From: Herbaspirillum huttiense
GTDB taxonomy: Bacteria > Pseudomonadota > Gammaproteobacteria > Burkholderiales > Burkholderiaceae_D
Length of the DNA: 64,000 nt
Assembly: GCF_004367745.1 (NCBI RefSeq)
Contig: NZ_CP037993.1
Location: 558,001 to 622,000, forward strand
Direction: 5' to 3'
Position 1 is the first letter of the stretch, and each line of letters starts with the position of its first letter. A program made the position numbers and the translations under genes. Below are positions 25,833-34,600 of this stretch, in pieces. The notes beneath the pieces are model-generated. The model saw only the letters and a program-made list of their open reading frames with translations, made no database searches and was not told where the DNA came from.

Positions 25833-26724
25833 GACAAACGTGTCCCGCAAGGGCATCATCCTGGCCGGCGGCTCCGGTACCCGCCTGCATCCGGTGACCA
25901 TGGCGGTCTCCAAGCAATTGCTGCCGGTCTACGACAAGCCGATGATTTACTACCCGCTCAGCACGCTGATGCTGGCGGGCATCCAGGACATCCTGATCAT
26001 CACCACGCCGGACGAGGCTTCGCGGTTTCAAAGTCTGCTGGGTGATGGTGGCCGCTGGGGCTTGAACATCAGCTATGCACAACAGCCCAGCCCGGACGGC
26101 CTGGCGCAAGCCTTTCTCATCGGACGTGATTTCATCGGTAACTCGCCATCGGCCCTGGTTCTCGGTGATAACATTTTCTATGGACACGATCTCCAGTCCA
26201 AGCTGGATCAAGCCTGCACCCGCACTAGCGGGGCAACCGTGTTTGCTTATCACGTGAACGATCCTGAGCGTTATGGCGTGGTCGCATTCGACGCCGATGG
26301 CCGAGCCACCAGCCTGGAAGAAAAGCCGTCGCAGCCCAAGAGTAAATATGCCGTGACCGGCTTGTATTTCTATGACAACCAGGTTTGCGACATCGCAGCT
26401 GAGATCAAGCCGTCGGCACGCGGCGAGCTGGAGATCACCGACGTCAACCGCTTCTACCTCGAACGCGGTGAGCTCAACGTGGAGATGATGGGTCGCGGCT
26501 ATGCCTGGCTGGATACCGGCACCCACGAGAGCCTGATCGAAGCCAGCAACTTTATCCAAACGATCGAGCATCGGCAGGGTCTTAAGGTCGCCTGCCCGGA
26601 AGAGATCGCGTATCGCATGGGGTATATCGATGCCAAGCAGTTGCAACAGCTGGCTGCACCGCTGGTCAAGAGCGGCTACGGTGTCTATCTTCAACGCTTG
26701 TATGAGCAGGGAGAAGGCTCTTGA
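25822..26724 (+). CDS. rfbA: glucose-1-phosphate thymidylyltransferase
   Basis: The 300-residue enzyme has [16 protein letters not shown], the [19 protein letters not shown] segment, and [16 protein letters not shown]. It makes dTDP-glucose from dTTP and glucose-1-phosphate, feeding rfbB. The start lies within the end of rfbD; its stop overlaps the rfbC start. Confidence 0.97.
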   Translation: MKTKTNVSRKGIILAGGSGTRLHPVTMAVSKQLLPVYDKPMIYYPLSTLMLAGIQDILIITTPDEASRFQSLLGDGGRWGLNISYAQQPSPDGLAQAFLIGRDFIGNSPSALVLGDNIFYGHDLQSKLDQACTRTSGATVFAYHVNDPERYGVVAFDADGRATSLEEKPSQPKSKYAVTGLYFYDNQVCDIAAEIKPSARGELEITDVNRFYLERGELNVEMMGRGYAWLDTGTHESLIEASNFIQTIEHRQGLKVACPEEIAYRMGYIDAKQLQQLAAPLVKSGYGVYLQRLYEQGEGS

Positions 26725-27269
26725 ATTCGATAGCAACGCCCTTGGCAGGCCTCCTGCTGATCGAACCGAAGGTATTCGGTGACGATCGAGGATTTTTCTT
26801 CGAGAGTTTCAATCAGCGTCGCTTCAACGAGCTGGTGGGACGCCAGGTGGAATTCGTTCAAGACAACCACAGCAAGTCCGCGCGCAATGTGCTGCGTGGC
26901 TTGCACTATCAGATTCGCCAGCCCCAAGGGAAATTGGTGCGCGCAGTCGCTGGCGAGGTGCTGGATGTGGCGTTGGACTTGCGGAAAGGCTCTCCGACTT
27001 TCGGACAGCACTACAGCGTGCGGCTGAGCGCCGAGAACAAGCGCATGCTGTGGATTCCGGAGGGGTTCGCGCATGGGTTCGTGGTGTTGTCCGAGAGTGC
27101 GGAGTTCCTCTACAAGACAACCGATTACTGGGCACCCGAGCATGAGCGCAGCATTTTGTGGAGTGACCCGGTTCTGGCCATCGATTGGGCCCTCTCCGGG
27201 CACGCCCCCCTGCTCTCGGCCAAGGATGTGGCAGGCAAGCTGTTCCACGAAGCGGAGCACTTCGATTGA
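26721..27269 (+). CDS. rfbC: dTDP-4-dehydrorhamnose 3,5-epimerase
   Basis: The 182-residue cupin epimerase has catalytic His in [18 protein letters not shown] and Tyr in [14 protein letters not shown]. It completes the four-gene dTDP-L-rhamnose set. It starts with TTG (26721) overlapping the rfbA stop (TTGA); a GAGAAGG sequence just upstream supports it. Confidence 0.95.
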   Translation: MNSIATPLAGLLLIEPKVFGDDRGFFFESFNQRRFNELVGRQVEFVQDNHSKSARNVLRGLHYQIRQPQGKLVRAVAGEVLDVALDLRKGSPTFGQHYSVRLSAENKRMLWIPEGFAHGFVVLSESAEFLYKTTDYWAPEHERSILWSDPVLAIDWALSGHAPLLSAKDVAGKLFHEAEHFD

Positions 27270-27277
27270 AGTCATCT

Positions 27278-28117
27278 ATGCTCGAAGTCGATCCACACGC
27301 AGCCCCCAGCCTTTCCCCGCTGGCCCTGCTCAGGTCCCTCGTGCGCCATCGCGGCTTGCTGGTCCAGATGACCAAGCGTGAAGTCGTGGGCCGTTACAAG
27401 GGGTCGGCGCTGGGCGTGGCATGGTCGTTCTTCAATCCGATCTTCATGCTGGTGGTCTACACCATTGTTTTTTCCCAGATATTCAAGAGCCGTTGGGGGA
27501 GCGGCGGCGACGAGAGTCAGACACAGTTCGCCGTAGTGTTGTTCGTCGGTATGATTGTGCTGAACCTCTTCAGCGAGGTCATCAACCGCGCCCCTCACCT
27601 CATCGTCCAGAACGTCAATTTCGTCAAGAAGGTGGTTTTTCCTTTGGAGATACTGCCCTTGGTTTCTCTGGGCGCAGCCGTCTTCCATGGGTTGATCAGC
27701 TTGTCGGTATTATTGCTGGCATTCGTCACATTCAATGGCTTTCTGCACTGGACACTGGTCTTTACGCCGCTGGTGCTGCTGCCATTCCTGCTCGTCATTG
27801 CAGGGTTGACCTGGACCCTCGCGGCGCTGGGCGTTTTCCTGCGCGATCTGGGGCAGACCGTGGCCATCGCCACCACTGTGTTGACCTTTCTGTCGCCGGT
27901 CTTCTATCCCGTCGATGCCGTGCCCGGCAAGCTACGGACGCTCATCATGCTGAACCCGCTGACCTTCATCATCGAGCAAGCACGCAATGTGCTGATTTGG
28001 GGCCGCCTGCCCGATTGGACGGGATTGGCCATTTACCTTCTGGCTTCGATGGTGCTCGCATGGTTGGGCTACGCCTGTTTCCAGAAGTCGCGTAAAGGAT
28101 TTGCTGATGTCCTCTGA
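27278..28117 (+). CDS. wzm: ABC-2 type polysaccharide export permease (Wzm)
   Basis: The 279-residue protein has six predicted spans, an N-terminal amphipathic KREVVGRYKGSALGVAW segment and a C-terminal LNPLTFIIEQARNVLIW segment typical of O-antigen exporters. It forms the inner-membrane channel with Wzt. It starts 9 nt after rfbC and overlaps wzt by 11 bp. Confidence 0.94.
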   Translation: MLEVDPHAAPSLSPLALLRSLVRHRGLLVQMTKREVVGRYKGSALGVAWSFFNPIFMLVVYTIVFSQIFKSRWGSGGDESQTQFAVVLFVGMIVLNLFSEVINRAPHLIVQNVNFVKKVVFPLEILPLVSLGAAVFHGLISLSVLLLAFVTFNGFLHWTLVFTPLVLLPFLLVIAGLTWTLAALGVFLRDLGQTVAIATTVLTFLSPVFYPVDAVPGKLRTLIMLNPLTFIIEQARNVLIWGRLPDWTGLAIYLLASMVLAWLGYACFQKSRKGFADVL

Positions 28118-29357
28118 AGCCTCCATCGTCGTCGAGGGTCTCAGCAAGTGCCACCACATCTACGACAAGCCACGTGACCGCCTGCTGCAACTGCTTCACG
28201 GCGGCCGTCGTCAGTATTACCGTGAGTTTTGGGCATTGCGGGATGTTTCTTTCGAGGTTGCGCGCGGTGAAACCATCGGCCTCATCGGCCGCAACGGCAG
28301 CGGCAAGTCCACGCTGCTGCAGATGATCTGTGGCACCTTGGCACCCACTTCGGGAACCGTCAAGACACGCGGACGGGTGGCAGCCCTGCTGGAACTGGGA
28401 GCCGGATTCAATCCGGAGTTCACTGGCCGCGAAAACATCATCATGAATGGTGCCATCCTTGGTCTGACCCGGGATGAGATCGAAGCACGCATGCAAGATG
28501 TCATTGAATTCTCTGAGCTGGCGGAGTTCATCGAGCGTCCAGTGAAGACTTATTCCAGCGGTATGTATTCGCGGCTTGCCTTCTCGATTGCGATTAACGT
28601 CGATCCTGATATCCTCATCGTCGACGAGGCCTTGTCGGTAGGTGACGCACGTTTCGTCGCCAAGTGCATGCGACGGATCAAGGATATCCAAGGTAAGGGC
28701 GCCACCATTCTTTTCGTCAGTCATGATGTTGGGTCGGTACGCAGCCTCTGCTCACGCGCTATCTGGATCAACAAGGGGACGCTGGTAGAGGTCGGGGATG
28801 TATTCCCGGTCACGGGCCGCTATATGGAGTTCATGTTTCAGGATGACGATGTTCTCCCTACGGCCCAGACGCTGGATGCGCCGGTGGAGACCGTGGCTAT
28901 CGATGCGCGTCCATCGACCCATTGGGGCTCCGAGCAGGGGCTGATCAAGTCGGCCAGCGTCTGCGATGCACAGGGCAATCGCCGCGATGTGCTGGAGTGG
29001 GGAGAGCGGGTCCAGGTCCTGCTGGAAATCAGCCTGCCGGACCATATTCCGCTTGAGCATCTCTGCATTTCCTTCTCGATCAAGGATCTTAAAGGGACTG
29101 ATCTGATAGTCTCGACCACCCAGCAGGACATGGCGGTTTGCTTGGCCGAGGGACGGCACTTCTCGATCAGCTTCGCACTCGATAACTTGCTCGTGAGTGG
29201 CAAATATCTGCTGGTGGCTGCCGTGGAAAACCGGCAGGGTGCAGATATCCACTACTACGAGTATCTGGAAGGCGCGCATTATTTCTCATCGCTCGCGCCC
29301 AATTTCTTCGGACTGGTTCAACCCAGGATAGAACAGCAACTAAAGGTCAAACAGTGA
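28107..29357 (+). CDS. wzt: O-antigen ABC exporter ATPase with C-terminal glycan-binding domain (Wzt)
   Basis: The 416-residue protein has an NBD (residues 1 to about 245) with GLIGRNGSGKSTLL, the unusual TYSSGMYSRLAFSIA signature, ILIVDEALSVGD and FVSHD. An additional beta-rich C-terminal region (about 270-416) matches the Wzt_C type, which in E. coli O8/O9a reads the capped end of the finished O-antigen. Presence of this domain implies chain-length control by terminal modification, possibly by the methyltransferase domain next door. SD AAGGA precedes ATG 28107; its stop overlaps the next gene (GTGA). Confidence 0.95.
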   Translation: MSSEASIVVEGLSKCHHIYDKPRDRLLQLLHGGRRQYYREFWALRDVSFEVARGETIGLIGRNGSGKSTLLQMICGTLAPTSGTVKTRGRVAALLELGAGFNPEFTGRENIIMNGAILGLTRDEIEARMQDVIEFSELAEFIERPVKTYSSGMYSRLAFSIAINVDPDILIVDEALSVGDARFVAKCMRRIKDIQGKGATILFVSHDVGSVRSLCSRAIWINKGTLVEVGDVFPVTGRYMEFMFQDDDVLPTAQTLDAPVETVAIDARPSTHWGSEQGLIKSASVCDAQGNRRDVLEWGERVQVLLEISLPDHIPLEHLCISFSIKDLKGTDLIVSTTQQDMAVCLAEGRHFSISFALDNLLVSGKYLLVAAVENRQGADIHYYEYLEGAHYFSSLAPNFFGLVQPRIEQQLKVKQ

Positions 29358-32302
29358 CAGATCCGATCAATTCAGATAGCTATTGGAACCGGCGTTTTTC
29401 CGATGACTGGGACAAGAGCGAGGGGCCAGAACAGTCGGTGTTCTTTGCTCACCTCCTGTTGCGCAATCTGCCGTCCTGGTTCCTTGACTACGCCAAGAAG
29501 CAGACCTCGACGGCCGCAGACTGGGGCTGCGCGGAAGGACAGGGCACGGAGTACTGGGCCTCTCGCCTGAACGCTACTCGTTTTCTGGGCATCGATTTCT
29601 CAGACATCGCCATCGCCAAAGCCAGCTCGCAGGCTAAGGTTGCAAGCTTTGCTTGCGAGAATTGGCTAGAGAAGGAATTCTCGCGACCGGATCGTTTTGA
29701 CTTCGTGTTCTCCTCCAATACTTTGGAGCATTTCGAGGATCCGATTCCGGTTCTCAACAACATCGCCCGGCATGCCTCCAAGGCCGTCGTTCTGGCCTTG
29801 CCCTACAAGGAAATGGATCGTATCGATGAGCACTTCCATACGTTCCTTCCCGATAATCTGCCGACTCGCCTGACCAACGGATTCCGCCTGGTCTGGTCGC
29901 GCGTGGCTGATTGCGGCGAGATCAGTCAAAGCTATTGGCATGGCAAGCAGATCTTCCTGATCTATGCGGAGACGAACTGGGTGGATGGCGTCGTTTCACA
30001 TCTGCAGGATTGCCTCGTGCAGGACGAAGTACACGATCCTAAAAAGCTGGAGGAACTGCATTCGCGAGTCACTGAATTGACTGAGGACCTCGCGAAATGG
30101 CGTGACCAGGCCTTGGAGATGTCCAACTGGGGCAGCAAGCTCAATGACCTCATCGCCGTCCAGTCGGACCAGCTTTCACGCGTGAACCAGCGTCTCCAGA
30201 CCATTGAGGGCGCGCCCTTGCGTTACGTCAGTAGACGTTATGCGCGCGGCGCGGCGCGGAGGATCTTCAACGCTTTGCCATTGCCTGCCGGACCCAAGCA
30301 GCATTTGCGTCGTTTGATCGGGCGCGTGATGCGTCGGGTACAAATTTCGGCACCTGCAGCTCCGTCGGGTTACGCGCCAGAGCGAGTAGAGCGCTTTGTC
30401 GCCGCCAACCCCAAGGCTGAGGCGAATCCTGTCCGGGACGTCTTGGTCTTTTCAGTAATCGACTGGCACTTCCGTATTCAGCGTCCGCAACAAATTGCGC
30501 GTGGTTTCGCCCAGAATGGTGCGCGCGTCTTCTTCCTGAGCAACCACTTCGTCGACAATCCCGAGCCGGGCTATGAGATTGAGCGACTGGACGCCGACTT
30601 GGAGCTGTATCAGGTCAAGCTGCATGTCAGCGGCGCACCCGCGATCTACTTCTCTGCGCCCGGCGAGGCCGAGCTGGACCGGCTGCGTGCAAGCTTGGCG
30701 AAAGTCTTGCTGGATCAGGCGGCATTGTCCTCGATATCAGTGGTAGAGCATGCTTACTGGTACCCGCTGGCGCGTTCGGTTCCCAATTCCCTGCTGGTTT
30801 ACGATTGCATGGATCACCACGAGGGATTTGGCAACGTGCCACGCGAGCTGATCGATCTCGAACACAAGATGATGGCCTCAAGTGACCTTGTGGTGACGAC
30901 CTCTTCGTGGCTTGAAGATATGGCTCGTGACAAGGCTCGCAGCCTGGCCACAGTACGCAATGCATGCGAATACGAGCGATTCGCCAAGGCACCGCAACAG
31001 GCTTACCAAGATGCGCGAAAACGCAAGGTCATTGGTTACTACGGGGCTATTGCCGAATGGTTTGATCTTGACTTGGTCCGTCGGCTGGCCAGTGAGAATC
31101 CCGATGCGCTAGTGCTGCTGGTGGGGAACGACACGGCGCAGGCTGGCACCGCATTGAAGGGCTTGCCCAACGTGGTCATGACTGGCGAAGTACCTTACGA
31201 TCAATTGACCCATTACCTCTATGCTTTCGATGTCTGTCTGCTACCCTTCAAGGTCATTCCGCTGACCTTGGCCACCAACCCGGTCAAAGTGTATGAATAT
31301 CTGGCCGCCGGTAAACCGGTAGTCAGCACAGAATTGCCAGAGATTGCGCAGTTTGGCGAGCTGGTCGATTCAGCGAGTTCGCACGACCAGTTTGCTGAGA
31401 TGGTCAAGAAACGCCTAGCCATATCGAGTTCGGAAACCGAGATCGAACAACGCCGCGCGTTTGCTAAACGCCAGACCTGGCAACATCGTGCCGAGGAGTT
31501 CAGCACTGCGCTGGCGGGCTTGAGCATGCCCAGGATTAGTGTCATCGTGCTGACTTACAATAACCTCGATCTCACGAAGGCCTGCCTGGATAGCCTCATT
31601 ACCCGGAGCCATTATCCGAATCTGGAAATCATTGTAGTCGACAATGCTTCCACCGATGGTTCCGTGGCCTATCTTACCGAATTCGGCAAGGCCCATCCCG
31701 ATGTGAAGATCATCCTCAATGAGACCAACGTCGGTTTCGCCGCGGGTAACAATATCGGTCTGGAGGCCGCGACGGGCCAATACCTGACTTTGTTCAACAA
31801 CGACACGATTGCCACCCGGGGCTGGGCGTTGACGATGATGCGTCATCTGCAGCAGGATACCAGCATCGGGCTGGTCGGACCGGTGACCAACAATATCGGC
31901 AACGAGGCAAAGATCCGTACGACCTATACCGATCCCACCGAGATGCCACAGGAGGCAGCCTTCTACACGCTGCGCCGCATGGGCAAGGCCTTCCCGCTCA
32001 AGACTGCCGCATTCTTCTGTGTCATGATGCCGCGCTCCACTTATGAGAAGTGCGGACCGCTGTGCGAGGAATATGGTCTTGGCTTCTTCGAGGATGATGA
32101 CTATTGCCGCCGTGTCGAGCAACAGGGCCTGCGCGTCTTGTGCGTGCGTGACGTATTTATTCACCACCACCTGTCAGCATCGTTCAACAAGATGCTGTCC
32201 AAGGACCGGCAGGCGCTGGTGGACCGAAATCGTGCGATCTACGAGTCCAAATGGGGGCGGTGGGAACCGCATCAATATGACATCAGCAAGGACGACGTCT
32301 GA
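29354..32302 (+). CDS. three-domain protein: SAM methyltransferase + GT4-like + GT2 glycosyltransferases
   Basis: The 982-residue protein begins with a class I methyltransferase (residues 1 to about 210; AADWGCAEGQGTEYWASRL, FSSNTLEHFEDPIPVL). A coiled coil (about 228-285) follows. The middle is a GT4-like domain (about 361-715; WHFRIQRPQQIARGFAQNG, YEYLAAGKPVVSTELPE). It ends in a GT2 domain (about 726-982; ISVIVLTYNNLDLTKACL, FNNDTIATRGW, FFEDDDYCRRVEQQG). This layout is like large O-antigen polymerising or capping enzymes. Next to a Wzt with a binding domain, the methyltransferase may cap chains and the coiled coil may set length; this is inference. GTG start overlaps the wzt stop. Confidence 0.88.
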   Translation: MTDPINSDSYWNRRFSDDWDKSEGPEQSVFFAHLLLRNLPSWFLDYAKKQTSTAADWGCAEGQGTEYWASRLNATRFLGIDFSDIAIAKASSQAKVASFACENWLEKEFSRPDRFDFVFSSNTLEHFEDPIPVLNNIARHASKAVVLALPYKEMDRIDEHFHTFLPDNLPTRLTNGFRLVWSRVADCGEISQSYWHGKQIFLIYAETNWVDGVVSHLQDCLVQDEVHDPKKLEELHSRVTELTEDLAKWRDQALEMSNWGSKLNDLIAVQSDQLSRVNQRLQTIEGAPLRYVSRRYARGAARRIFNALPLPAGPKQHLRRLIGRVMRRVQISAPAAPSGYAPERVERFVAANPKAEANPVRDVLVFSVIDWHFRIQRPQQIARGFAQNGARVFFLSNHFVDNPEPGYEIERLDADLELYQVKLHVSGAPAIYFSAPGEAELDRLRASLAKVLLDQAALSSISVVEHAYWYPLARSVPNSLLVYDCMDHHEGFGNVPRELIDLEHKMMASSDLVVTTSSWLEDMARDKARSLATVRNACEYERFAKAPQQAYQDARKRKVIGYYGAIAEWFDLDLVRRLASENPDALVLLVGNDTAQAGTALKGLPNVVMTGEVPYDQLTHYLYAFDVCLLPFKVIPLTLATNPVKVYEYLAAGKPVVSTELPEIAQFGELVDSASSHDQFAEMVKKRLAISSSETEIEQRRAFAKRQTWQHRAEEFSTALAGLSMPRISVIVLTYNNLDLTKACLDSLITRSHYPNLEIIVVDNASTDGSVAYLTEFGKAHPDVKIILNETNVGFAAGNNIGLEAATGQYLTLFNNDTIATRGWALTMMRHLQQDTSIGLVGPVTNNIGNEAKIRTTYTDPTEMPQEAAFYTLRRMGKAFPLKTAAFFCVMMPRSTYEKCGPLCEEYGLGFFEDDDYCRRVEQQGLRVLCVRDVFIHHHLSASFNKMLSKDRQALVDRNRAIYESKWGRWEPHQYDISKDDV

Positions 32303-32357
32303 GAGAGGGATACTGGTCCCGACGTCGAGCAAAATCACTTAATCCGAAGACATACCT

Positions 32358-33452
32358 ATGACCACCAAGAAAATCATCTGTGTTGTGGGCACGCGCCCTG
32401 AAGCCATCAAGATGGCACCGATCATCTTGGCGCTGCGCGCCGATCCGGCTTTCGACGTCAAGGTACTGGCGACCGCGCAGCACCGCCAGATGCTGGATCA
32501 GGTTCTCAATGTGTTCGGCATCACTCCGGACATTGATTTCAACATCATGCGACCGAACCAGGCGCTGACTGCACTGACAGCTCGCTTGCTGCAGGCCTTC
32601 GATGAAGTGCTGCTGCAAGAGAAGCCGGACGTGGTACTTGCGCAAGGGGATACAACGACTGTGCTGACGGCTGCACTCGCATGCTTCTATCATCGCATCG
32701 ATTTCGGGCACGTGGAGGCCGGTTTGCGTACCGGCGACATGCAGAATCCGTTCCCGGAAGAAATGAATCGGGTGGTGGCTGGTCGCCTCGCACGCTGGCA
32801 CTTCGCGCCCACCGAAAGCTCACGCCAGAATCTGCTCAAGGAAGGTGTGCCTGACAACCAGATCTTCGTGACCGGCAATAGCGTGATCGATGCGCTGCAT
32901 TCGGTCTCGTCGCGCCAGCCGGAAATCGGAATCGACCTGGACCAGTCCAAACGCTTGGTGCTCGTTACGGCGCACCGTCGTGAGAATTTCGGCAAGCCCT
33001 TCGAAGCCATTTGCAAGGCGGTCAAGGAATTGGTGAGAAAGAATCCGGATATCCAGGTCCTTTTCCCGGTTCATCCCAATCCCAATGTGCAGTCAGTGGT
33101 TCACGCCGAGCTGGCGGATGATCCGCGTATCATCCTGTCCCAGCCGCTGGATTACCTGCCGTTCGTGGGTGCCATGCAGCGTGCCTACCTGATCCTCACT
33201 GATTCGGGTGGCGTGCAGGAAGAGGCCCCGGCACTGGGCAAGCCGGTACTTGTATTGCGTCACGAAACCGAACGACCGGAAGCCGTGCATGCTGGTGTCG
33301 TCAAGCTCATCGGCCCCAATTACGACGCAATTCTGGAGAATGCACAGGCGCTGCTGGATGACGAGGCCTTGTATGCGTCGATGGCCAAGGGCGTGTCACC
33401 CTATGGCGATGGGCAGGCGGCGCGCCGTACTGTTGACGTCCTCAAGAGCTGA
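32358..33452 (+). CDS. wecB: UDP-N-acetylglucosamine 2-epimerase (non-hydrolysing)
   Basis: The 364-residue enzyme has VVGTRPEAIKMAPII, QGDTTTVLTAALACFY, HVEAGLRTGDMQNPFPEEMN, TAHRRENFG and TDSGGVQEEAPALGKPVLVL. It interconverts UDP-GlcNAc and UDP-ManNAc for the polysaccharide. No wecC dehydrogenase is visible nearby, so ManNAc itself may be used. Confidence 0.95.
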   Translation: MTTKKIICVVGTRPEAIKMAPIILALRADPAFDVKVLATAQHRQMLDQVLNVFGITPDIDFNIMRPNQALTALTARLLQAFDEVLLQEKPDVVLAQGDTTTVLTAALACFYHRIDFGHVEAGLRTGDMQNPFPEEMNRVVAGRLARWHFAPTESSRQNLLKEGVPDNQIFVTGNSVIDALHSVSSRQPEIGIDLDQSKRLVLVTAHRRENFGKPFEAICKAVKELVRKNPDIQVLFPVHPNPNVQSVVHAELADDPRIILSQPLDYLPFVGAMQRAYLILTDSGGVQEEAPALGKPVLVLRHETERPEAVHAGVVKLIGPNYDAILENAQALLDDEALYASMAKGVSPYGDGQAARRTVDVLKS

Positions 33453-33456
33453 GGCA

Positions 33457-34566
33457 ATGCCTAATCTGGTTTACCTTTCACCAGTGCCGCTGACAAGCTT
33501 TGCACAGCGGCCACACAAGTTCGTTGAGTGGTTTGGCAAGCGGCATGATGGAAAAATTCTTTGGGTTGATCCTTACCCGACGCGTTTGCCTCAGTGGTCT
33601 GATCTGAAGCGCAAGAAAGAAGCAGCAGTGACCTCGCCACAATCTCTGGCACCGCAAATGGAGTGTTTGTCGGTACGGGCATTGCCGCTGGAGCCACTGC
33701 CGATGCTGTCGAGGCTAAATGCTTCTGGATGGAAGCCCGTATTGTCCGCGGCGAGGAAGCTGCAGCAGGAAGACGATACGGTGCTCGTGCTCGGCAAACC
33801 ATCTCTACTGGCATTGGAATTGCTGGGTCGCGGTGGATTCATTCGCAGCATCTACGACGCAATGGATGATTTTCCTGCGTTCTACTCTGGGTGGTCCCAG
33901 CGTTCGATGGCGCTCAAGGAGCAGGCCGTCGCCGCAAAGGTAGATGAGATCTGGGCTTCTTCTACTGAATTATGTTCGAAGTGGTCCCAGTTCAAACGGG
34001 TCGAATTTGTGCCAAATGCTTGCGACCAGAGCAAGCTGCCTGAGCCTGCAATACGCGTTCCCAAAAAACCTGTCCTTGGTTATGTGGGAACAATGGGCCC
34101 CTGGTTTGATTGGGAGATGCTTCTCTTGATCGCAAACGCACGTCCAGACCTCCCGGTCCATTTGGTTGGGCCTATTTTCAATCCGGCCTCGGTGCAGCTT
34201 CCCGCCAATATCGAATTTTTCCCGCCGTGCCGCCACGAAGAGGCGTTGGCTGTTATGAATTCGTTCGCTGTGGGACTCATTCCTTTCAAGCTCAATCGAC
34301 TCACTAACGGCGTCGATCCCATTAAATATTACGAGTACCGCGCTTTGGGCCTGCCAGTTATTTCGTCTGCTTTCGGCGAAATGCGTGAGCATCGTCGCGA
34401 TCCGGGGGTCTTCATCCTTGAGCCATCTCTGCCTGTGGGCTCGGTGCAGTCGCTGATTGGATCCGCGCTGGAATTCCCGGCATCTCCTGATAAGGTCCTC
34501 GGGTTCAGAGAAAAGAACTCATGGGACTATCGGTTTGATTTCGCCTTCAATGGAAACTCAGGCTAA
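33457..34566 (+). CDS. GT4-like glycosyltransferase (TuaH-type)
   Basis: The 369-residue protein shares with the middle domain of the preceding 982-residue protein an N-terminal QRPHKFVEWF element. It has SIYDAMDDFPAFYSGWSQR and GYVGTMGPWFDWEMLLLIA, and a C-terminal PIKYYEYRALGLPVISS nucleotide-sugar region. It probably adds a sugar to the growing glycan in the cytoplasm. ATG 33457 follows wecB by 4 nt. Last gene of the plus-strand block; it faces the next gene tail to tail. Confidence 0.85.
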   Translation: MPNLVYLSPVPLTSFAQRPHKFVEWFGKRHDGKILWVDPYPTRLPQWSDLKRKKEAAVTSPQSLAPQMECLSVRALPLEPLPMLSRLNASGWKPVLSAARKLQQEDDTVLVLGKPSLLALELLGRGGFIRSIYDAMDDFPAFYSGWSQRSMALKEQAVAAKVDEIWASSTELCSKWSQFKRVEFVPNACDQSKLPEPAIRVPKKPVLGYVGTMGPWFDWEMLLLIANARPDLPVHLVGPIFNPASVQLPANIEFFPPCRHEEALAVMNSFAVGLIPFKLNRLTNGVDPIKYYEYRALGLPVISSAFGEMREHRRDPGVFILEPSLPVGSVQSLIGSALEFPASPDKVLGFREKNSWDYRFDFAFNGNSG

Positions 34567-34600
34567 AACTAGTATTGACAACTGTCGGGTGCCGAAAAAA

